Shown here: piece after piece, positions 11,976 to 23,000 of the stretch
Position numbering within the stretch: position 1 is the stretch's first letter
Layout of the letters: every line of letters starts with the position of its first letter
Origin: Strongylocentrotus droebachiensis
Lineage: Eukaryota; Echinodermata; Echinoidea; Camarodonta; Strongylocentrotidae
Direction of reading: 5' to 3'
Assembly: GCA_035222895.1 (NCBI GenBank)
Contig: JAVYIG010000409.1
Coordinates: 62,001-126,000 of the forward strand
Length of the DNA stretch: 64,000 nucleotides
Translations under genes and position numbers: made by a program
The notes under the pieces: generated by a model
Told to the model about the DNA's origin: nothing
Database searches by the model: none
Seen by the model: only the letters and a program-made list of their open reading frames with translations

Positions 11976-12110
11976 TCAATTTGCATCTCTCTGTCTATAC
12001 ATCTCTTCCTTTCTCTCTTTCTCTCTCTGCTCCCTCTCTATCAATTTCTTTTTCTCTTCTTTCCTTCTTCCCTCCCCATCAGCTCTCCCCTTCCCTCACT
12101 CTTCAGACAA
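11976..12110 (+). repeat. polypyrimidine (CT-rich) tract
   Basis: An impure TC/CTCT/CTTC run of about 130 bp directly beside the truncated 5' edge of the Tx1-like LINE. Confidence 0.8.
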
Positions 12111-12416
12111 ACTTGGCTATGTGAATGATAAAAACACAAATATAAACTGAACTCACACTTTATTTTTACTAACATTTAATTTTAATATTTATCAAACTTT
12201 TATCAAAATCATTGGTAGACATGAAATATGTTCTGAAATCATTAAAAATCTCACTAAATCCTACAATAGTATGAAGAAAAAAAGACAAATAAAAAACAAA
12301 TAGTTTTCTGGCAATGGCGAATCCATAGAGAATGCCCTTAGAAGAGAGAAGCTAGATCCCCTTCCCTAAACCCCAGTTTATTATATGCTGGAAACCAGAA
12401 GGGTATTAACTCATGT

Positions 12417-12590
12417 TTAAAGGCCCACTGCACTACTTGTAGCTGCTTGCGCCCTCTATATAACAAACAATGCCTAATCGGTGACCATTGGTCCCCCATG
12501 ATCCTCTTTTTCTTATGTTAAGTGAGAGCTGAGTTGATGAGATAACCACCTGTCCAGTGACCTTGCACGGCAGTCTAATCCCTCCTGTAA
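12417..12590 (-). repeat. dispersed repeat, inverted copy of 31095-31264
   Basis: Reading in reverse, it shares GGAGGGAT, GGTTATCTCATCAA, CAGCTCTCA, TTAACATAAG and TATATAGAGGGCGCA-type blocks with 31095-31264, ending in CAGTGGGCCTTTAA. About 170 bp. Class unknown (SINE or MITE). Confidence 0.65.
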
Positions 12591-13833
12591 ACTACGGCAG
12601 ATAAGCTTTAACACACAGTTAAAAGAGATGTCCTGTGGCACCTCTGTTGAAAAACGCTGGCGCAGAATATGATACCTTTCATAAGTACAAGATAAATTTC
12701 ATATTTCTACGTACCGGTAGTGTAATAACAATGATGCATTTGACATGCTCCCACCATTCATTGAAAATAAAACAACAAAAATAATTTGAATATATATAAT
12801 GATCTTTTCACTTAATAAATGATTTATTAAAGAAATTATGTCGCACATAATGAATATACTCTGTGAAACAACGATTACAAAACCATACAGAACATAAAAT
12901 ATTAATGTGTAAGAATTGTGAAGACAGGAAAGACTAGCAAACTCGTATCACAACCTGATATGAGCAAATATATTTTGTGCAGTTTTAGAGTTTTTCCAAC
13001 TAATTTAATATGTGGCAAGAAAAATCATGGGCTTTTTACATGTAGAATCTGTTAATTGCATAAACCTGGATAGAGTTAACAAAGAAATATGCTCACAAAC
13101 TCTGTTGGAATAGTGCTTTTGTAAAAGATTAATCATACAATTTGAAAACTGGATCATACATATCAGAAGCAATTATGATTTTGACAAATTTTCACCCCCT
13201 TGAAGGATGACTTCATGTACTTATAGACATGCTCACATTCATAGATGTTTTTTTCCCTTTTTCAAATTCATTCAATGATTCAGTTTGTTTGTTATGTACG
13301 GTATGTAATAATGTAATTCATTTCTTAAACAGTTTAATTCTCCACCAGATGACGACGAAATATAAAGAGTTCAATATTAATGATGGTTTTCTACTTGCTT
13401 ATCAATTGATGCCATCAGAAATAGCATCTTTGTGGATTGCACTCCATTTATTACAGACCGAAATATAAGCCAAATGATCCCTAGATCAATATGACATTCT
13501 AGACATAAAAAACATGATAATTTCATACAGTACTTTATCAAACAGTTTGTTGTAAACATGGACGAGTTTGTGTGACAATACAATTTATGCATTAGGCAGA
13601 AAGCATGAAACACTATTCACATCTATTTATTAGGGAAAGTGAAATTAAAAATCTGACAGTGCTGCAAAGACTCACTCATCACCTTAGGCTAATATGTATA
13701 ATGATATTTCTAGCACCTTACATGATCCCTCTGCTTAAAATCAGAAAATGAGAACACACCCTCTCTACTACACACAGATTCCTCACACAAAAATGTCCAT
13801 GTTCACATTACACCAGGAATCAATCAAAGCTGT
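12591..13833 (-). other. intergenic sequence and probable TSPO 3' UTR
   Basis: AT-rich sequence after the TSPO stop codon. Candidate minus-strand AATAAA signals lie at 13631-13626 and 13452-13447. No other gene or clear repeat is visible. Confidence 0.4.
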
Positions 13834-14007
13834 TCATTCCTCCTTGGACTCTTTGTTGTTTAGCCAGGTGTAGATGTTGAGACTGGACGCGATGGAGAGC
13901 CAGCCGAGGAGAGGAAGAAGGAGCATGGATGCGGTCCGATTGATGGGGTAGAACAGGGCCATGTTGACACAAGTCATTCCAGAGTAGGCTAGGATGATGG
14001 TGACAGA
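13834..14007 (-). CDS. TSPO: TSPO coding exon 3 (C-terminal)
   Basis: The exon begins after AG (14009-14008) in phase 0 and ends at the TGA at 13836-13834. It encodes 57 residues forming helices 4-5 and the CRAC-like tail ending KESKEE. Confidence 0.93.
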   Translation of the reverse strand, partial: SVTIILAYSGMTCVNMALFYPINRTASMLLLPLLGWLSIASSLNIYTWLNNKESKEE

Positions 14008-17000
14008 CTAATAATAAGAAAAAACAAGATAAAGTACAAAGAGTTACTACAATGTTAATATTTGTTTAATTGTCCTTCAAATCAAATCTTGTTAATGATA
14101 ATACCATCTAGTAATTAACGTTGTATAAACCGCCCTCGTGTATTAAACGCACCCCTCTTTTTTTTGTTGCCATCAGCAAGCCAGGTCCGTGTTAAAAAAA
14201 CCCACGCGGGAAGGCCTTTCATCTAACTGCGAGGTGCAGCTGAATGTGTAAGATCATTACCGGTAATGTAAATTTTAAAAACAGAGGACCTAGGATAGAA
14301 CCTTGTGGTACACCATGTAATAGAAGAAAAATTGGAGGAATTACATATTGAGATCTATCAGAAAGATTACTTTCAAACCAAGATGACAGACAAATTTGAG
14401 TGTTGTTTCCGAGTGGTGAGTCAACACACCGATTACTGAGCTGGGAGACATTGCCAGGCATAGCGCCAGGTGGAGGGGAATAAATTTGAAACTTTAAAAC
14501 AAAACAAAATCATAACTGCATACATCCCTGCTGATCAAATAGACTCATATGAATTACTAGGACTAAAAGCGAGATAATTTGAGGAAATGAACATGGTTAA
14601 TATTAGTGCTCTAGACTGATATGTTTTAGGGGTCAAAATTTCACCATTTGTTGGAAGATTGGAACATAATAGTGGATATTTAAGGGTTCTGAGTATCTGG
14701 ACAATCAGGATTTAGGAAGATTGAAGCAGGATGGCCAGTTCTTCAGCTTGATTTTAATGGATATTATTCAGCAAACTGTATGTATACTTGGCTATGCTGC
14801 TCTTAGCACTATCCCATTCATTCATTTTGGTGTGAGAAGGATCAGGCTTCATCTGCCTAGAATGACATGTCTTTGGGGATGACTTAACATTGTGACAACC
14901 TTGTTATTGCCAGAACCTAAACAATACTTATGCACATCATTATAAAGGCATATCTATTTTGGGTTTTGGAGTGGATGTTTGGAAGATTGACTTAGCCTTA
15001 CTGACTGTGTTGACTTGTACTTGATCAAGGAAATCCAAATCAAGTTTTTCAAATTAAATTTTGGGTTATAGATCTATATTGGTTGTTTAAGTACATCATC
15101 AGCTATGGATGATCTGCGAAGTAAACCTCACACTAGATCCTCATCAAGTAGCGCCGTTAATTCAGAGACCCAACCTAAAATCCTGGAAAAACCTGCTAAC
15201 TTGAAGGAGACGTCGGCTACTACTAGGTCTAGGAGTCAGGGATCTCACACAGAGAATGATAAGTCTAGAACGGGCGGAAGTCCCGGCCAAATGTGTGGTG
15301 GAGCCTGTAAATCACAACTCATTAGAGGAAAGGACAGCATCGAATGTGAGCGATGTGAAAAATGGTTCTGCTTAAAATGCAGTGCCCTGTCGTCGGAAGA
15401 GTTTGGATTATTCACCAAGGTGAATGCAGCTCACTGGTTCTGTCCTCCATGTGAATTTAAGGCCATGGAAGCTGTCAAAATGGACCAGATTGTTGAGGAA
15501 CGGTGCCAGAAATTTCTTGGAGAAACACAGAAAAGACTTGAAAAACTTGAACAAATGAGCAACGGTTGGTCTAAGGTGGAAGAGTTGTGCAAGCGGCTTG
15601 AATCTGACGTCAAAGAAATCAAGAGCTCCCTTACAGATAAGCAGAGAATGGAACCAAGTGACATAGCTCAAGATGTCCTGGCCTCATCGGTCCAGTCAAT
15701 CTTCCAAGATTGTGTTAAGGAAGAAAGTGAAAAAGATAAAAGAAAACATAACATAGTTGTCTATGGACTGGCAGAAAATGATTCTGAGGATGGCAAAGAG
15801 AGGCAGTACTATGATACAGCCTCTACCCGAGGGATGCTTGATTACCTGGAAATCGAAGGAGAGGTGAAACGTGTGATTAGATTGGGAAGAAGGCAACTGG
15901 ATGCAAGCGAAACTAACTCGAGACCAAGACCGGTGCTTGTGGAATTCTCAAAGGCAGACTCCAGTGCGGAAGCAAAGAGGAAAGCTAGTAAGCTACGCTT
16001 GGGACCAAAAGACTTTAAAGAACTATATATCCAAGCAGATCTCACAAAAACAGAACGTGCAGCAAGGAACGAACTCGTGAAGGAAATGAAAAGGAGGAAG
16101 AGTGAGGGTGACAACAACTGGATGATTCGGGGTGAAAAACTTGTGAAGAGAAAAGATCCCCCATCTCAGCCAAGCAACAAAGGTAAACAAAAAGGCCCAC
16201 AGCCTTTTCAGGATGCCTAACACAGCAGTCAACCCAGGAAACGTTTCAGATGTAAATAGTATTATTCATAATAGACATTTAACTTGTATGTACAGCAATG
16301 TAGATTCTTTACTCAACAAGAAATCAGAACTAGAAGCAAGAATCTCTGTGAGGAACCCAGACATCATAGCCTTAGTGGAAATATTTCCAAAGAACCTTTT
16401 CCATCCAATTGATGATTGTGAACTTCAGATTGGAGGATACAATATGTTTTTGCCAGCAGAAAGCCAGAGAGGAGTTATAATTTACTGCAAAAAGAACTTG
16501 CAATCAAAGCAAGTAGTTTTCAAAGACAGTGACTTCATGGAAAGTGTATGGTGTGCAATTTCATCAGGATCAGAGTATTTTCTCTTTGGATGTGTCTACA
16601 GAAGCCCAAATAGTTCGGACCCAAATAATGAGGCTCTCTTGAAACTCTTTTATGAGATAGAAAATTCTCCTCACACAAATATATTCATCGTTGGAGACTT
16701 TAACTTACCAAAGATAGATTGGGATATTCCGTCCGTACCTGGAACTGGAAATAAATTTGCCAGAGACTTTGTGGAAGTTCTACAAAATCTATATCTATCA
16801 CAACTTGTGGAAGAGCCCACTAGGATGAGAGACGGGCAGAAGTCCAACGTTCTAGACCTCGTCATTACAAACCAAGTAGACATGGTCGACTGTTTAGTGA
16901 TATCACCACCGATTGGTAAAAGTGACCACAGGGTGCTAGATTTCAGACTTTTTCTGCCTGGAGGGGAAACAAGTGTACCTGTAACAGAACGCTTTGCATT

Positions 17001-20000
17001 CTTCAAAGGAGATTATGAGAGCATGAGGAAGCATGGGAAAGTAAAAGATATGTTCGTTTCAACAATGGTGCAGGACGGTGATGTTAATACGGATAATGAC
17101 ATTCTTGTACATTGTTTGGAAGAGTTAACAGCCAAGTTTATACCAAAGGTCAAAGCCAGGAATAATCAGCAGCCACTATGGATGAACAACGATGTACGTC
17201 AAGCAATCAAATGTAAACATAAAGCTTGGAACCGTTTTCAAAAATCTAGAAGTGAGCCCGACAGAGTATCCTACAATATAGCGAGAAATGAGGCAACCGA
17301 TAAAGTAAACATAGCAAAGAAGTCATTTGAACGTAAGCTGACCTCAGAAATAAAATCCAATCCTAAAAGTTTTTGGAGATATGTTCAAAGTAAAAACAAA
17401 TTTAGACAGGGTATTGGTGACTTGGAAAAGCCTGATGGAACCATTGCAAATGATGATGCAGATAAAGCAGAAACACTGAACTTATTTTTTGCATCAGTCT
17501 TTACTAAGGAGGATTTATCTCTTGTACCAGCCCTTGATCTGAGGATTTGTGACAAGCAACTAGATACGGTCTGTTTTAATTATGAAAACATCAAAAAAGC
17601 TATCATGAGATTGGACCAATCAAAATCTCCTGGACCAGACAACATTCACAATCGCATCCTTAAGGAATTAGTGGACGACATTTCCCGGCCACTTGCCCAT
17701 CTTTTTAACAAATCTATGGCGAGTGGGGTGGTATGTGACTCATGGAAAGAAGCCAATGTGACTCCTATTTTTAAGAAAGGAGATAAAAAGAAACCAGGAA
17801 ATTATCGTCCAGTCAGTCTAACCAGTTCTCTTTCCAAATTAATGGAGACCATCGTACGTGATGAAATTGTCAAATATATGAATGAGAACTCTCTGTTCAC
17901 GGAGGAGCAGTACGGATTTAGAAGAAGTAGATCTTGTGCTACACAGTTGCTAAACGTTTCTGAAACCTGGACAAAGGAATTAGACAACAAGGGAAGTATT
18001 GACTGTATCTACTTGGATTACAGCAAGGCCTTTGACAGTGTCCCGCATGCTAGACTTATGAAAAAAGTAGAGGCCTACGGTATAACAGGTAATCTGCATA
18101 GATGGATCAAGTCTTTCCTGACTGGAAGAACTCAGCGGGTAGTCATAAACGGTACCCCATCGAGTGCATCAAAAGTTGTCAGCGGCGTAGCTCAAGGAAG
18201 CGTGCTGGGGCCGACATTGTTCTTGTTGTATGTTAATGACATTCCAGATATTATATGTAACACTGCATCAGAAGTCAAACTATTTGCAGATGACACCAAA
18301 ATCTTCTCACCAATTCACTCTTCATTGGATGGCAAAAATCTACAAGCAGATCTAACAAAGCTCTCAAAATGGTCCCATCAGTGGCAACTACCATTTAATC
18401 AGGAGAAGTGCAAGGTAATCCACTATGGTCGAAGAAATCCTTGTTATGATTATTTCATATCAGACGAAGATACACCTATTCCTGCCGTTGAAGTAGAAAC
18501 AGACCTTGGTGTAACCTTTGACCAGCAATTGAAGTTTTCACGTCATGTGGATGGGGTATGTGCTGCTGCAAATCGCAAGCTAGGGATTATCAAGCGGACA
18601 TTTTCTAATTTGGACAAAACAGGCTTTATACATCTGTACAAATCAATTATAAGACCAAGACTCGAGTACTGCTCAACGGTGTGGCATCCTGTATTGAAAA
18701 AAGACAGCACGAAAATAGAAAAGGTACAGCGTAGAGCAACTCGCCAAATACACATGCTACGACACTTGAGTTACGAGAAGAGACTAAAACATCTCAACTT
18801 ACCATCTCTTGCCTACAGACGCCATAGAGCAGACATGATACAGATATACAAAATAATGCATGGCCTAGATGAACTGGATCTAGCACACTTCTTTGACCAT
18901 CCAACTGATAATAGAACCCGTGGCCATCGATACAAGATCGTTAAGAAGAAAGTCTACTCAAAGCTTAGACAGGGATCATTTTCACAGAGATGTATCAATG
19001 AATGGAACAACCTCTCCTCTGTAGTTGTGGAGAGCATGTCACTAAACAGCTTTAAATCCAATTTGTTGAAATTTTGGTCGTCAAGAAAAGATCAATATGA
19101 CCCAGAGGAGTCCTTCGCTTGTCCATGTTCATCAATTGCTGTATAGCGCCACTAAACATGTGTCAAAATATGGATTCTTCATCCGAATGTCAACGAGAGG
19201 CAAATAAGTTTTTAACTTTAAATGCCTACTTCCAAGGTATATTTCCAAGGTATAATATCAATGCATACAAAATATTGTAATGATGCATGAACTTTAAATG
19301 AAAAATGATGATTTTTTTTTTCTTGCATTTTGGACTTTTCTAACTTTAAAAAAAAAGTTCTATGGTACCATGATTTATATGGCAAACGTTATATCTTTCA
19401 AAGTGTACTGCAAAAAACCTTTACGTTTGTCATAGAATTGCTATTCTGTCAGAGTGCCCGTGTTCACAATGAATCAAGGACAAACACCCCTTGTAAAATT
19501 GTCCCCCTGGACAACCAACTATTAAAGCTCTTCCCCTTACATAACTACTCCAGGACAACAACCTTGCAGACAACTACACATGTATGCCTTGGACAAATTT
19601 CCCCATGGAAAGTCTAGATCTTGAGGCAATTAACCCCCCCCCCCCCTCTCCCCCACATCTAGGTGGTAGTTTACCATGGGGTAATTAATAGACCACTTAT
19701 GTAATTTAATCAAATTTATATCATTGTTAAGTGCCTTGTTACTTTTTCATTCACCTGTTACAAATAATTGTATTTCAATACCAGTAGTCAGAATGTGAAT
19801 TGCATACATTATGCGTTCTTAGGTAGGACAAGCCTTAATGTTTGTCCTTCCTAGCAACAATTAATGTATGCAATTTGTATTCTGATTATTGAAATACAAT
19901 TACCGGTATTCATAACAGGTGAATGAAATCATTTGTAAACATGGCATTTAAAAAATAGTTATGTATTAGATTTGATTACATTACGAAAATGCTCTATTGT

Positions 20001-23000
20001 CCTCAAGGGATAGTTTTCTAAGGAGCCTAGGAGGAGGGTAGTCGTCCCGGGGGTAGTCACACTGATCAGATTCAAAATGGCTCTTCAGAAAGAAACAACA
20101 CTCACATGCCCTTGCTATAATTAAAGGTAAAGACCAGTTTTGGAAACGCCCCCCCCCCCCCCCTCCCCTCTCAAAAAATGAAATGGAAGCTCTTATTACC
20201 AATCATGTGAAAGAATATGTTTTGCCTAATAAGTGATCATACAAATTTTGCTGAGAAACCGCCTACTAATTGATTTATTTGGTATATTATTATATCTATT
20301 TGGACCTGATAGATATAATGCACGTGTCGCGTAGTCCCATATACATCTTTCTGTGTACAGTGCTTGTAACTTTACCAAAATGGGCCAAATTTCTTATCAT
20401 CCAGAACCTTGCAGTACACACCAATACTTATATGCTAGATGATCAACCTTTTCTGAGCGATTCCACAACGTTTCTTTCACAATGTGATCGCATGACCATA
20501 ACTGGTCTTTATCTTTAAAAAGAAGGCCAGGTGATGACGATACAGCATGGTACACATCACGTATCAAGTTCTTGCCTCCGCTCACCATATGATATCTCCC
20601 TAGAATGTGTGAGAATATCTGCTCACTCATCACTGTACTGATATGTAAACCAATGAGTTCAGATCAGATCTTTAAAGGGAGGTTGTAGTCCGTTTTCCAT
20701 GTGCAATAGATCATAATTCACTGACACCAGACATGGCCTGTTGCATAAAAAATACCATTGATGGTAACTTTGCCATCAATGGTAACAGGGCTCAACAGCC
20801 AATCAAAATAAAAATCAAGATTTCCATGGTAGTTACCATTGATGGCAAAGTTACCATCAATGGTAAGTTTGTGCAACGGGGCCATGGTGGAAATATTATT
20901 GATGGGTGTACAAGTCTGCACACAAAAAAAACCCTAGGCATATCAAGAAATACCTCCTAATCTCTCTGAGAGTCTCCAGGTGACGGAAATGTAAGAAAAT
21001 GCCTTTTCTATATAAAGGGGAGATTAGTGCAAAATGTAGAGCTGAGTATTACATGAATGCTGAAAGCTTATCCTGGTCATTAACAACAACTGTTGCTCAA
21101 ACATTATTTTTATGTGTCCTAAAGATAAACATACATTTTGTAGTAGGCCATAAACACTCTTATTGCCATGGAAATGTACACAGCATGTACAAGATTATGA
21201 CCCAAAATGACCAAATTACAACAGTAAAAAAGTTTGAAAATCATGAAAGAATTTTGCAGCAAAACATGACAATCTTTAAAAATTGCAAAAGCCCCCCACA
21301 ATAATTTTTTTTTAAATGTCTGTCCAGAAATAAAGCAGTGCAGTGCAGAGTCCTGTAATGGCAACTGTTCCTTTAACATAAGTCCAGGGGGGCGTTGCAC
21401 AAAACTTGTCGTCAGTGAAAAATGAAAGTTTTTGTTATAAGCTACTGAAATCCTTGCTTCTGATTGGTTTTTAACAGATTTGTCACTGATTTTTGTCATT
21501 TGTCATGAAAAAAGGCTTTGTGAAACGGGACCCAGGTTGTACTTACCAATCCCATCTTATGTAATCCAAAGAACACTGGAGTCCAGGCCCAGTTTAGAGC
21601 TAGCGATGCTCCATAGGTAGCAAGCGGGACCATGGCATCACCTTCAAATCCACCTGCAAAGACGGATGTAACAAAACAGATACATGCATGATAATTTACA
21701 TAATATTGTTAGAAATGATATATATGTGGGAAAAATTTGATATTTCCTTGTCAGTATGCAGAATTCATCAGAAATTCTGAGAAAATCAGAATGGGAGCTA
21801 CCGGTAAACACTTTTTTTCAGTAATACCCCATTCACAGTGGTTTTGAAATTTGTAGCGGTGTTGTAGCGGAGCGGCGACACCGCCATAACACCGCTACAA
21901 ATGCATTCACAGTAGAAAAGTTATCCCGCTGCAGCAGCGGGATAAATATCATGTACCCATTCACGCTGCAGCGGGTGATTTTTATTACCTCCGTAACAAA
22001 CACGTGTATGCATGGCTCATGACCCGCGAGTGACCCCGATATGACCGGAAATACTTGCTTGAAATTGCGCGGTAAACATGTCAAGTTGCTTTTTGAATCC
22101 TCGATCATATTACTTTTTAAAAAACTAGCATTTTTATTGCTTCCAGTCAGAATATTTTAATTTTTTGAAGTGTGAAATATCATATCAATTCCTTTCATAG
22201 CAAAAGCGCTCCTCACAATTTCTGTAAATTTGGCAGTTTAACGCTACGCGTACCGCCTTGACCGGACTGTGCGGTATCTGTGCAGTTCTGTGCGTAGAGA
22301 GGTCGGGCTGTATTCATTATTTCTTGGGGGTGCATAAATTGCTCTAATTATACGTACGCGTGTAATGCGCAAGTTTATTGTGACGGCACTAAACCCATCC
22401 CACTCATTGTTCCCCTATTTTCATAATGGTACTGACCCAATGAAATGTAGTGCAGTGCGCTCGTACGCGCTGCGCTGCGTGTGTACATGTACTGTACTTA
22501 TGCATGTTCAGTTATATGTGTATGCATAGCATTACGTACATGCATACAGGGCTAGCTGGCACAAAACCCTGGGTCGGGCTTCTAAAATGGGACATGAAGC
22601 ATGATTTGACATGAAAATTGACGGAGCTAAAAATGAATCAATCAAAATGAAATTTATATGTATGAAAAGCTTACGTATCATATGTCATTGTCTGTGATTG
22701 AGGATTTACAAATTTGACGCAAAACGCGTTGCTGCAAAGTTAAAGATTGGTTTATTGAAAGGCAATCGAGCACAGTGCGGCCGATCCATTGACATTGTGT
22801 ATGAGAGAGTAATTTTTTTTAAATGGATTGTAAAGTTCAACGTCAAAGTGACGGAGGTTTTTTTTCAAGTAAGGGCATGGTTTTACATGGAATGTAAAGG
22901 AAATGTTTCCTTCTTCTCATATCTCGATTGAGGATATTATTCTCAATTTCGATTTTTAATGGTAAAGAAAAGTGTAAAAAGATGTCGAGAATTTTACCAT

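Larger units (their letters stand above)
14490..19275 (+). mobile_element. CR1-like non-LTR retrotransposon with both ORFs open, in TSPO intron 2
   Basis: The element carries ORF1 (15105-16220) and ORF2 (16213-19146), overlapping by 8 bases at ATGCCTAA. The 3' region ends near two copies of TTCCAAGGTAT (19230-19240 and 19243-19253), the kind of short terminal repeat seen in CR1/L2-type elements instead of poly(A). The 5' boundary is not visible; 14490-15104 would be 5' UTR. It is antisense to TSPO. Both frames lack stops, so the insertion is probably young. Confidence 0.8.
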
